Source: CAYUNA01 sp047629355
GTDB taxonomy: Bacteria; Bacteroidota; Bacteroidia; Chitinophagales; Saprospiraceae
Assembly (NCBI GenBank): GCA_047629355.1
Contig: JBLHWU010000126.1
Location: 1 to 18,999 of the forward strand
DNA: 18,999 nt
Direction of reading: 5' to 3'
In this document: positions 8,401 through 15,259 of the stretch, piece after piece
Layout: every line of letters starts with the position of its first letter
Numbering within the stretch: position 1 is the stretch's first letter
Made by a program: the position numbers and the translations under genes
The notes under the pieces: generated by a model
Database searches by the model: none
Told to the model about the DNA's origin: nothing
The model's input: the letters and a program-made list of their open reading frames with translations, nothing else

Positions 8401-8502
8401 CGGGGCTATGGAAAAATTGAGCCGATTGCAACGAATGATAATGCGGATGGACGACGGAAAAATCAGCGGGTGGAATTGAAGATATTGGAAATTATGGAGT
8501 GA
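5440..8502 (+). CDS. Exported PD40-repeat/OmpA-domain protein with 12-residue charged tandem repeats
   Basis: A multidomain envelope protein of 1020 residues from ATG 5440; a GTG at 5422 is less likely because MRKLTLLSYLLYTSLLLTGQ is a normal signal peptide. Order: discoidin/galactose-binding-like region (about 21-165); PD40 propeller-type repeats (about 198-455) with PIISPDGQTLYFAR, FLAADGKTIYFASN and DIYMSKR; carboxypeptidase-regulatory-like domain (about 467-535, VTGRIIDKESNRPI); four ELxx[LM]xA[KQ][FY] motifs at 558-703; a charged helical region (730-870) with 12-residue repeats; and an OmpA C-terminal domain (about 905-1020, IFFDSNESSL to GRRKNQRVELKIL) that should bind peptidoglycan. 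In that domain N952 (GGHTN) replaces the usual diaminopimelate-binding Asp, while R967 is kept. The PD40-plus-OmpA layout is common in Bacteroidota, sometimes linked to gliding/T9SS loci. Probably monocistronic. The architecture is certain; the role is inferred as an envelope tether or scaffold. Confidence 0.93.
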   Translation: MRKLTLLSYLLYTSLLLTGQNIQWAASVVDFSNQRSEQAFSANQILGAPNAMTEGNALNNSWSPKNENAYLGESIHVEFVKPMAIQQVVIGESQNPGSIETITLYDVQNRRHLVYENVLPQPVYKKNRLFQYFFKMTDYEVKGVEIQMQTSAVAGSNLIDAIGISAGTEMPKIDEKPTEELVSRGVQNIVSVPNAENLGPQINSQYAERLPIISPDGQTLYFARKYYPQNFGEENNDDIWYATRQPDGSWSKALNIGAPLNNKEHNFVVACSPSGNTLYLANDYRASKKDGVSMTVRKGRTWSQPKSLDIEDHYNNNEFVGYHVGVDGRTLLMSVERKDGLGKRDLYVSFKQTSGKWSKPQSLGSGINTSDEETSVFLAADGKTIYFASNGRPNNLGGLDIYMSKRLDDTWRRWTTPKNLGKEFNTPNHDFNFTIPASGDYAYFSSGPIKSSNLYRIKLPEELRPEPVTLVTGRIIDKESNRPINGQLKYQNLSDNPNSMSMDANAAGEFKVVVPYGENVGIYAEQSGYFAVSENLRLSEERLKELDYMPDSNEGGNDEELEQLQAQFNRLHAEVQGLENARQMPKKAENQPVIKGGVTAFRDPELEALRAKYYSAVLKNEPTDIAAKRVNETPTSNTQPATDDIEELDELARMKAKFNRANNLNEADNLDIEKIDSRTILKKKQSDDELTAMKAKYMKANNLEVPVVEKKVETIQMVEDGRFNELEEEVREELEQALLEDVKLDLQKELLEDAKQEVAMELDAAERDKLDDPTLDKEVKNQYIESVKAELRKEYEEPIKVELRAEWEEKIKEELRKTLRSEIRAELRRELRDEVKAELREELKYQIKKELEVELRQELAAKKREQKVAKPVAVQSKMEEEIEEPFAPVYQEVEQDITLVPIKVGQVIPMNNIFFDSNESSLKEVSFAELERVLDFLKKNPNLIVEVGGHTNGWCSHSFANELSDKRAQKVAAYFIEKGIASRKIQHRGYGKIEPIATNDNADGRRKNQRVELKILEIME
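7798..8013 (+). repeat. 36-bp/12-residue tandem repeat inside the PD40-OmpA gene
   Basis: Six consecutive 12-residue units follow [IV][KR]xEL[RE]xxxxxx: VKAELRKEYEEP, IKVELRAEWEEK, IKEELRKTLRSE, IRAELRRELRDE, VKAELREELKYQ, IKKELEVELRQE (residues 787-858 from ATG 5440). Three or four looser units (VREELEQALLED, VKLDLQKELLED and on) precede them at 730-777. Codons differ between units, so the repeat is old or held at the protein level rather than a recent DNA slippage product. Confidence 0.9.
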
Positions 8503-8710
8503 TGCTTTTATTTTTAAATAGAAATACGAGTAATATTTTTTTTGACTTAAAATTTCAGTAAAATTCAAGAAGTGGGCAGAATCCACCACTTGGGAGCGCG
8601 CATTTTAAAAAAAATGCCAATCAGAATTAAATCATCTTTCAAATACAACGCCTTCCTTACCATTTATACACTTTAAACCATATTTGTCACTTTCTTACTA
8701 AACTTTAGGG

Positions 8711-8885
8711 TACTTTTGCCTACGTTTAAACGTTCTAAGTACCGTGTTTTAGAAGTTTATTGATGTTTTAACAAAGGGAGCTTGATGGACAAAAATCGTT
8801 TTGCAAAAAATGTTTTTGTCCTTCAAGAACCTTCCGCGTTGCCTGTGGCAACGCGCACTGTGTTTTTTGAAGCTCGAAAATCTTG
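8711..8885 (+). repeat. Family 2 two-hairpin unit, copy A, upstream of the adhesin gene
   Basis: Contains TACTTTTG (8711-8718, a TAnnTTTG promoter match), then a hairpin at 8781-8827 (CTTGA and GGACAAAAA pair with TTTTTGTCC and TCAAG), then a 9-bp perfect stem at 8835-8855 (CGCGTTGCC, loop TGT), then GTGTTTTTTGAAGCTCGAAA. The same order is found on the minus strand at 18604-18731. The adhesin gene starts 91 bases downstream in the same direction, so the unit may be part of its leader, a small RNA, or a REP-like element. The rest of the 8503-8976 gap shows only a weak hairpin at 8561-8588 (CAAG and GTGG arms), possibly ending the OmpA gene. Confidence 0.65.
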
Positions 8886-8976
8886 CAACTTTATCGCTTC
8901 TTGATTTTTAGAAAACTTTTGAAACACGTTCTAATTCTAATTTCTAATAAAATTTGACCTAACAAAAACGTTAGCT

Positions 8977-11742
8977 ATGAAGATAAAAAACCTAACTAAT
9001 TTATTGGTACTCACGCTTTTTTCCATCAGTCCGCTACTTGCCCAACCCGTGAATGATGATTGTGAGAATGCAATTAATTTAGATGATGTGAGTAATTTTT
9101 GTTCTGGTGTTGGCGCATTTAATTTGACGGGCGCGACCGCGAGTCAACCAACTAATCCAGGTTGTTGGCCGCAGTTTTCAGAAGAAAACGATATTTGGTT
9201 TCAATTTACTGCCGAAGCAACTGACTTAAATGTAGTGATGCTTGGAAATACAAGTGGGGCAATTGGTCCAGGAGGTACGTTAGAGTCACCGCAATTTGCC
9301 ATTTATGAAGGTGATTGTAATGGCGTTTTGACCTTAGTTGAATGCTCGTCAGATGGGACAAACACAAATATTACGGAAACTTTTGCAGGGCCATTGACAA
9401 TTGGGCAGACTTATTATATCCGAGTCGCTGCTCGTGATGGAAATGTGGGGACGTTTCAATTATGTGTCGATAATTTTAATGGAGTACCTGAGCCGTCGGG
9501 TGACTGTGATGATGCCGTTGTTTTGTGTGATAAATCCCCTTTTACAGTAGAAAGTGTAACAGGAACAGGCAGTGACCCTAACGAAGTAAATAATGGGAAT
9601 ACAGGTTGCCTTGGAGGTGAAAATGCAACAACTTGGTATAAATGGACTTGTGACGTATCGGGAACGTTAGAATTTACTTTGACGCCGAATAATCCTTCTG
9701 ATGACCTTGATTTTGCAGTCTTTGAATTGCCCGGAGGGTTGGATGATTGTGATAATAAAGACGTACTACGTTGCATGGCATCAGGTGAGCAAGTCGGTGG
9801 TGCATTTAATACATGGGAGCCTTGTACAGGAGCAACAGGCTTAGCAGCAGGTGAAACAGATGCGAATGAAGGCCCCGGTTGCTCACCCGGAGATAACAAT
9901 TTTGCCGCAGCCATCAGCATGGTTGCAGGAGAAACGTATGCATTAATCATTGACAACTTTAGCAATACAGGAAATGGCTTCTCGATAGAATTTGGCGGCA
10001 CAGGCACATTTCTAGGGCCAACCGCTGACTTTGAAGTAGATGCCGAAATTGTTTGTTTTGGTAATGAAGTAACGTTCATGGATGTCTCCACTTCTGTTTC
10101 TGGCATTAGCAATTGGGAGTGGAATTTTGGTGTCGGTGGAGTTCCTACTACTGCGATTGGGGAAGGACCGCATCAAGTGACGTATATTTCGATTGGCACA
10201 AAATCAATTGTTTTACAAATTATGAGTGAAGCCGGTTGCGTCATTACCCATATTGAAAATATTACCGTAGAGCCAACGCCCGATGCTGATGTTTTTGCAG
10301 GTGCGGATTATTGTGACCCAATGGTTGCGACGGGAACGATTATTTTAACACCAAATGGAGGAACGCCGCCGTATTTATATGATTTTCAAAATACAGGCAC
10401 ATTCGGGGCAGATAGCGCATTTGTTGATTTGGAAATAGGCGATTACGTCGTGGTTATTCAAGATGCAAATGGTTGTACCAGAGAAATTGACGTTGAAATT
10501 CCTGAAGGATTGTCACTTGACCCGACCGTGAATCCTGCCGTTCCAGTAACTTGTAATGGTGATTCGGATGGTGGAATTTCAGTAACAGTCGCCATTGGAA
10601 ATGACCCGATTACTTATGATTTTGGAAATGGACCCGTGACGAGTAATACTTTGACTGGCTTGATTGCAGGAAATTATACAGTAACGGTTAGCGACGGAAT
10701 TGGCTGTACGGGCGAGTTTATAATTGAAGTACCAGAATTTCCTCCATTGGAATTAGAAATTGACGCAATGGATATTTCTTGCTTTGGCGAAACGGATGGT
10801 TCGGCGATGGTCATTGCGACTGGAGGTTCTTCAGAATACAGTTATTTATGGAATAACAATGAAACACAAGACAGCATTATCAACTTAGTTGCTGGAAATT
10901 ATAGCGTCACTGTCACCGATAGCAATGGTTGCACAGAGGTGACTGATACACCAATTAATGAACCGGCGCAGTTGTTTTTAAATTTGCTAAGTGTCGAAGA
11001 TGTGATTTGCTTTGGCGATACGACGGGTATTATTACGGTTGAAGCTTTTGGCGGCACACCTACTTATATGTACAGTACGGATGGCGTTAATTTTCAGGCA
11101 GATTCTATTTTGCAAAATCTTGCTGCGGAAACATACACCGTCATTATCCAAGATGCCAGCGGCTGTACCGAAACGGTGGAGGTAACGGTTGCTTCTCCAC
11201 CGCCGCTTATTGTGGATGCAGGACCAGACCAAACGATTGAGTTGGGAGAAATGGTAGATATTCAAGCCTTTCATACCCCACCTTTCCGTCCCGTTGCTTA
11301 TAATTGGACGCCCGCGGAAACGCTGAATTGCGCGGATTGTGATGACCCTACTGCATTTCCATTTGGAACAACAGCTTACGTAGTAAGCGTGGTCGATTCT
11401 ACAATGTGCCGTTCGGAAGATAGCATGACGATTAATGTAATTTTAAATTATCCCGTTTTTGCGCCTAATGTATTTTCACCAAATGGTGATGGTATCAATG
11501 ATGGATTTACCTTATTTGGCGGGCCTGCTGCGCGCCAAATTCAGGATTTAAAAGTATTCAGTCGCTGGGGGAGTTTGGTTTTTGAAACTACAAATATTCC
11601 ACTGAATGATGCTGTTTTGGGTTGGGATGGTATTTTTAATGGAAAAGCGATGAATCCTGATGTATTTGCCTATGTTGCTGAGGTAGAGTTTATTGATGGG
11701 GAAGTCTTTATTTTTAAAGGGGATGTGTTGATATTGAGGTAA
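8977..11742 (+). CDS. T9SS-secreted adhesin-like protein with SprB-like repeats and gliding-motility C-terminal domain
   Basis: A 921-residue surface or secreted protein. Order: signal peptide (1-22, ending LLAQ); two cysteine-containing beta domains resembling PPC/pre-peptidase domains (about 24-165, NDDCENAINL; about 175-345, GDCDDAVVLC); a PKD-like domain (about 348-430, NWEWNFG); four SprB-like repeats (about 452-508, 523-592, 599-664, 676-745), each with C[FN]G[DE]xxG, a GG/GN segment and a closing YxVxVxDxxGCT; an Ig-like stretch (746-825); and a gliding-motility C-terminal domain (about 826-921) with FAPNVFSPNGDGINDGF, VFSRWGSLVFE, GWDGIFNG and a final FKGDVLILR. That last domain is the type B T9SS sorting signal, so export across the outer membrane is well supported by family knowledge. 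No enzymatic motif is seen. Adhesion or matrix function is inferred from SprB. Probably monocistronic. Confidence 0.93.
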   Translation: MKIKNLTNLLVLTLFSISPLLAQPVNDDCENAINLDDVSNFCSGVGAFNLTGATASQPTNPGCWPQFSEENDIWFQFTAEATDLNVVMLGNTSGAIGPGGTLESPQFAIYEGDCNGVLTLVECSSDGTNTNITETFAGPLTIGQTYYIRVAARDGNVGTFQLCVDNFNGVPEPSGDCDDAVVLCDKSPFTVESVTGTGSDPNEVNNGNTGCLGGENATTWYKWTCDVSGTLEFTLTPNNPSDDLDFAVFELPGGLDDCDNKDVLRCMASGEQVGGAFNTWEPCTGATGLAAGETDANEGPGCSPGDNNFAAAISMVAGETYALIIDNFSNTGNGFSIEFGGTGTFLGPTADFEVDAEIVCFGNEVTFMDVSTSVSGISNWEWNFGVGGVPTTAIGEGPHQVTYISIGTKSIVLQIMSEAGCVITHIENITVEPTPDADVFAGADYCDPMVATGTIILTPNGGTPPYLYDFQNTGTFGADSAFVDLEIGDYVVVIQDANGCTREIDVEIPEGLSLDPTVNPAVPVTCNGDSDGGISVTVAIGNDPITYDFGNGPVTSNTLTGLIAGNYTVTVSDGIGCTGEFIIEVPEFPPLELEIDAMDISCFGETDGSAMVIATGGSSEYSYLWNNNETQDSIINLVAGNYSVTVTDSNGCTEVTDTPINEPAQLFLNLLSVEDVICFGDTTGIITVEAFGGTPTYMYSTDGVNFQADSILQNLAAETYTVIIQDASGCTETVEVTVASPPPLIVDAGPDQTIELGEMVDIQAFHTPPFRPVAYNWTPAETLNCADCDDPTAFPFGTTAYVVSVVDSTMCRSEDSMTINVILNYPVFAPNVFSPNGDGINDGFTLFGGPAARQIQDLKVFSRWGSLVFETTNIPLNDAVLGWDGIFNGKAMNPDVFAYVAEVEFIDGEVFIFKGDVLILR

Positions 11743-11835
11743 AATTAATTTTTTTAGAAGAATAAAACGCCTTAAATGTAAGCCTAACTTTCAAAAGTAA
11801 CGCTTCGTTTTGTGTAATGTTCTTTTCAATTGTCT

Positions 11836-11990
11836 GTCCGCGAAGCGGATGAATATGAACAACCCCGAATGTAATTCGGTGGGCACCAATGATGTGTCAC
11901 AATCCTGAAGGGATTGAATATAACTCACATTCAACCCTTTCAGGGCTGTAGACATAATAAAATTTAACACCACGGATTTTATCCGTGGTT
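11836..11990. repeat. Cluster of five short hairpins
   Basis: Five stem-loops follow one another at roughly 29-39 base centre spacing: TCCGC-GAA-GCGGA (11838-11850), CCGAAT-GTA-ATTCGG (11866-11880), CAATCC-TGAAG-GGATTG (11901-11917), CAACCCT-TTC-AGGGCTG (11933-11949, one mismatch), and ACCACGGAT-TTT-ATCCGTGGT (11970-11990, 9 bp perfect). Spacers after stems 1 and 3 share TGAATAT. Stems differ in sequence, so this is not a simple tandem repeat. It lies 93 bases after the adhesin stop. Similar hairpin strings occur, to my memory, between genes of other Bacteroidota. Confidence 0.7.
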
Positions 11991-12071
11991 ATTCAGGTTC
12001 AATCTTTTCATGATTTTTGAAAATTCATTAAAATTTTCGTTGCGGAGTATTAGCCATTGAGCTAATTTTTT

Positions 12072-12410
12072 AAGGGTTTTCTTATAAAAAAAATAGCAAC
12101 TATTCAGGTACTTTAATTTATTGATTATCAGTTATTTATAGTTTTGTTTAAAAATGATATTTGTCTGATTTTCTCAAATTTTTTGACAAAAAATCATTTT
12201 TTTAACATTTCCATAACTTAAAAGACATTTTTTTATCTAAAAGCCACCTGAGTAGACTTTATGAATGAGTAGCTTTTTTAGAATTGCGAATAATTGATAA
12301 TCAATAGTTTGCGAATTATCCAGAGTCGCCATTCATAAAGTCTAGTAGTTGCAAAAAATACGTGATTCCAAGGAAAAATTCACGATTTTTATTTTTATAA
12401 GAAAACCCTT
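12072..12410. repeat. Nested inverted-repeat element (family 3)
   Basis: A perfect 19-base inverted repeat (AAGGGTTTTCTTATAAAAA at 12072-12090 with 12392-12410) brackets a second dyad: a perfect 15-bp pair at 12253-12267 and 12330-12344 (TAGACTTTATGAATG), whose exact centre is the palindrome ATTGATAATCAAT (12293-12305). No ORF lies inside. With the hairpin cluster it fills the 716-base gap 11743-12458. TAGTTTTG at 12139-12146 fits the TAnnTTTG promoter pattern but is over 300 bases from the next gene. It resembles a MITE-type element. Confidence 0.65.
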
Positions 12411-12458
12411 TTATTTTTACATTTTTAAAAGAAGGAAATTTTTTGAAAAAATACCAGT

Positions 12459-13856
12459 ATGATTAAAAAACTCAGCCTAACGTTATTCCTATCCAGTCTA
12501 TTTCTAATAAGCCTAAATGCACAAGTAGATACAGAAGATAAGGACGCATTTTTTATTAGAAAAATCTATGATACCGCCCTTACTGAAGGTAGATGTTATC
12601 CGTGGTTGATGTCTTTAACCAACAATATTGGTGGACGTTTGGCAGGGTCGCCACAAGCAGCAGCGGCAGTGGAATACACTTATCAAATGCTGGATACATT
12701 GGGTTTAGATAAGGTTTGGAAACAACCTTGCATCGTTCCACACTGGGTACGTGGTGATAAAGAAGTCGTCAGAATCGCTTCGTCAATTATGGGGTCTTTA
12801 GATATGAATGCTCTTGCTCTCGGGAATTCTGTTGGCACAGGTGAAAATGGAATCGCTGCTGAAGTGATTGAAGTACAAGGCTTGGAAGAGGTCGAAAATA
12901 TGAATCCTGCCGATGTCAAAGGCAAAATTATTTTCTACAATCGACCGATGGACCCGAAGCAAATTAAGACCATGAGTGCCTACGGTGGTGCAGTTGACCA
13001 ACGGGGTAGCGGTGCTTCAGTAGCGTCTAAAATGGGTGCGATTGGCGTACTTGTTCGCTCGATGACAACGCGCTTGGATGATATTCCACATACGGGCGGA
13101 TTGTGGTATCAAGACGGTGTGAAACCAATTCCCGCTGTCGCAATTAGTACCAACGATGCCGAGCGATTGAGCAATTTATTAAAGCAAGATAAAGTGACCG
13201 TTTATATGCAAACGACCTGTGGAATGCTGTCACCAAAGCCTTCTTTCAACGTCATTGGTGAAATAAAAGGTAGTGAATTTCCTGATGAAATTATTCTTGT
13301 CGGGGGGCATTTAGACTCTTGGGATGTCGGTAAAGGTGCACATGATGACGGGGCAGGTTGCGCACATTCAATGGATGTTTTGCAAGTTTTAAAACGGATG
13401 AATTATCAGCCTAAACGAACGATTCGGTGCGTGTTATTTATGAATGAAGAAAATGGTCTTGCGGGTGGAAAAGAATATGCGAAAGTATCTAATGAAAAAG
13501 GAGAATTTCACATGGCTGCGATTGAGTCAGATTCGGGAGGATTCACACCGCGCGGATTTTCGGCTGATGGTATGCCAGATATTGTAAATGGAAAAATTAA
13601 GCAAATTTCTCAGTGGTCGTGGTTGTTAGAATCGTATGGATTGACATTTGAAAAAGGCGGGTCTGGGGCAGATATTTCTCCATTGAAAAGTCAGAATGGT
13701 ATTTTAATAGGCTTTCGCCCTGATTCGCAGCGGTATTTTGATTATCACCATACGGCAATTGATGCACCTGATGCAGTGAATAAACGAGAGTTGGAATTGG
13801 GCGTTGCAGCAATTACGAGCTTGGTTTATTTATTAGATAAATATGGACTGGAGTAA
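12459..13856 (+). CDS. Exported M28 family metallopeptidase, carboxypeptidase Q-like
   Basis: A zinc exopeptidase expected to trim peptides outside the cytoplasm. The 465-residue protein starts MIKKLSLTLFLSSLFLISLNAQ, a signal peptide cleaved near A21-Q22. A PA (protease-associated) insert lies at about 130-255. The M28 catalytic core has ligands H284 (GGHLDSWD), D296 (HDDGAG), E331 beside general base E330 (MNEENG), D358 (ESDSGG) and H431 (YHHTAIDAP). This set is complete, so it should be active with two zinc ions. The insert and the DYHHTxxD ending resemble plasma glutamate carboxypeptidase/CPQ and related bacterial enzymes. It has no T9SS C-terminal domain, so it is probably periplasmic. 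Monocistronic, converging on the oxidoreductase gene across a strong hairpin. Substrate specificity cannot be read from the sequence. Confidence 0.94.
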   Translation: MIKKLSLTLFLSSLFLISLNAQVDTEDKDAFFIRKIYDTALTEGRCYPWLMSLTNNIGGRLAGSPQAAAAVEYTYQMLDTLGLDKVWKQPCIVPHWVRGDKEVVRIASSIMGSLDMNALALGNSVGTGENGIAAEVIEVQGLEEVENMNPADVKGKIIFYNRPMDPKQIKTMSAYGGAVDQRGSGASVASKMGAIGVLVRSMTTRLDDIPHTGGLWYQDGVKPIPAVAISTNDAERLSNLLKQDKVTVYMQTTCGMLSPKPSFNVIGEIKGSEFPDEIILVGGHLDSWDVGKGAHDDGAGCAHSMDVLQVLKRMNYQPKRTIRCVLFMNEENGLAGGKEYAKVSNEKGEFHMAAIESDSGGFTPRGFSADGMPDIVNGKIKQISQWSWLLESYGLTFEKGGSGADISPLKSQNGILIGFRPDSQRYFDYHHTAIDAPDAVNKRELELGVAAITSLVYLLDKYGLE

Positions 13857-13861
13857 TTAAT

Positions 13862-13943
13862 TCGAATGACTTGATTATTTCGATTGTTTCGATTGGCATT
13901 ACACATGCAAAATCGAAACAATCGAAATAATCAAATCATTCGA
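13862..13943. terminator. 33-bp-stem hairpin between convergent genes, likely bidirectional terminator
   Basis: The left arm 13862-13894 pairs with 13911-13943 at 32 of 33 positions (only C13870-A13935 fails). An apical GCAT/ATGC stem (13896-13899 with 13905-13908) caps it. The arms are built of TTCGATTG-type words also found at 2534-2560. It sits 5 bases after the peptidase stop and 9 bases from the oxidoreductase stop. There is no long T tract, so termination is inferred mainly from position. Confidence 0.7.
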
Positions 13944-13952
13944 GTCAATCAA

Positions 13953-14960
13953 TTATTCTTCGCCTACTTTCAGTACCAATTTCCCCATCTTCTGCCCCGT
14001 AAACAATCGCTGATACGTTTCATGGAAATTCTCAATTCCTTCATAAACATCTTCCTTACTTTTCAATTTTCCTTCGTGCATCCATTGCCCCATTTGCTGC
14101 GCCGCTTTGCCGTAATCTTTAGCATAATCAAAAACAACCAAGCCTTTCATCATCGCCCGATTAACCAATAGCGACAAATAATTTTTAGGTCCAGTAACTG
14201 ATTCCTTATTATTGTATTGAGAAATAGCACCGCAAATTGGAATTCGTGCGCCCATTCGTAAATTCGCCAAAGCATGGTCTAAAATATCACCGCCAACATT
14301 GTCAAAATAAACGTCAATACCTTTTGGACAGTGCTTTTTGATGCCTTTATAAACATTTTCATTCTTGTAATCTATCGCGCCATCGAAACCTAACTCATCA
14401 ACGATATACTTACATTTTTCTGGGCCACCAGCAATACCAATAACCTTACAGCCTTTGATTTTTGCAATCTGACCAACGACACTGCCGACTGCACCCGCTG
14501 CACCCGATACCAAAACCGTCTCGCCTTCTTTCGGCTGTCCAACTTCCAATAAGCCAAAATAAGCCGTAAAACCAGGCATTCCCAATGTCCCCAAATAAGC
14601 AGGTAATGGTGCTAATTTCGCATCCACTTTATAGACGTCTTTTCCGTTAGAAACTGAATACTGTTGCACACCCGAGTAGCTATGCACATAGTCGCCTACC
14701 TGAAATTCAGGGTGATTTGATTCCGTTACTTTTCCAACGGTACCTGCGCGCATTACCGCACCAATTTCCACGGGGGGAATGTAAGATTTCGCATTATTTA
14801 ACCAACCACGCATCGCAGGGTCGAGAGAAATATAGATAGTCTGAATTAAAAATTCACCCTCACCAAGTGATGGAATTGGATTGTGTTCAACTAACCAATC
14901 GGAAGGTTTGACATCGCCAACTGGACGAGCTGCCAACTTTATTTGCGTATTTTTTGACAT
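13953..14960 (-). CDS. Zinc-independent NADP-dependent MDR oxidoreductase (CurA/prostaglandin reductase-like)
   Basis: A 335-residue cytoplasmic medium-chain reductase that reduces activated C=C bonds, such as alpha,beta-unsaturated ketones or aldehydes, with NADPH (family role). The N-terminal half is GroES-like and carries ISLDPAMRGWLN (44-55), typical of the leukotriene B4 12-hydroxydehydrogenase/CurA branch. The nucleotide fold starts at VLVSGAAGAVGSVVGQIAK (149-167), with AGGPEKCKY near 177-185 for the NADP phosphate, GMPGFTAYFGLLEVG at 127-141, and YFDNVGG at 218-224. The zinc-binding cysteines of classical alcohol dehydrogenases are absent, as expected. It starts at ATG and its length is normal for the family. 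It probably stands alone, ending at the hairpin shared with the peptidase gene. Detoxification of reactive carbonyls is plausible but not shown. Confidence 0.94.
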   Translation of the reverse strand: MSKNTQIKLAARPVGDVKPSDWLVEHNPIPSLGEGEFLIQTIYISLDPAMRGWLNNAKSYIPPVEIGAVMRAGTVGKVTESNHPEFQVGDYVHSYSGVQQYSVSNGKDVYKVDAKLAPLPAYLGTLGMPGFTAYFGLLEVGQPKEGETVLVSGAAGAVGSVVGQIAKIKGCKVIGIAGGPEKCKYIVDELGFDGAIDYKNENVYKGIKKHCPKGIDVYFDNVGGDILDHALANLRMGARIPICGAISQYNNKESVTGPKNYLSLLVNRAMMKGLVVFDYAKDYGKAAQQMGQWMHEGKLKSKEDVYEGIENFHETYQRLFTGQKMGKLVLKVGEE

Positions 14961-15259
14961 TGTTTATAGTTTGATTACTAAATGGTTTTGTATCGCTTCA
15001 GCAGAAATATGAATCGCTACACATTTTCTTAAAAACCCGAAATTGCAAGAATTGTTTGAAAAATCAAATAATTACAGTTGATATTTTTAAAAAAAATGAA
15101 GGGTCAACTTGGATTAACCTTGTAAAATGGGCGATTTAAATTTAAAACATTCACTCAAAATGCTTGTTTTTAAGATAACCGTTGAATAGTTTTGCTTTTC
15201 AATGATTTAAGTAATTCGGGTTGAAAACCCGAGTTTATTGAGTATTATTTAAAAAAAAA
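14961..15259. other. Intergenic region, divergent promoters, one hairpin
   Basis: This gap between two divergent genes must hold both promoters, but I see no clear TAnnTTTG match. An imperfect inverted repeat (GTATCGCTTC/GAATCGCTAC) spans about 14989-15019. A perfect 7-bp hairpin TCGGGTT-GAA-AACCCGA at 15216-15232 extends to 10 pairs with one wobble, 28 bases before the hydrolase start. It resembles the short hairpins at 11836-11990. Confidence 0.45.

Noticed and set aside
9456..10112. 218-residue open frame on the minus strand
   Set aside because: It lies wholly inside the adhesin gene, is Pro/Ser-rich, has no recognisable domain, and is the antisense reading of low-complexity coding DNA.
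11791..11973. 60-residue minus-strand open frame
   Set aside because: It is the translation of the hairpin cluster; peptides such as this are common false genes over repeats.
11836..11990. Possible CRISPR array
   Set aside because: Units are different hairpins rather than identical repeats with unique spacers, and no cas gene is present.
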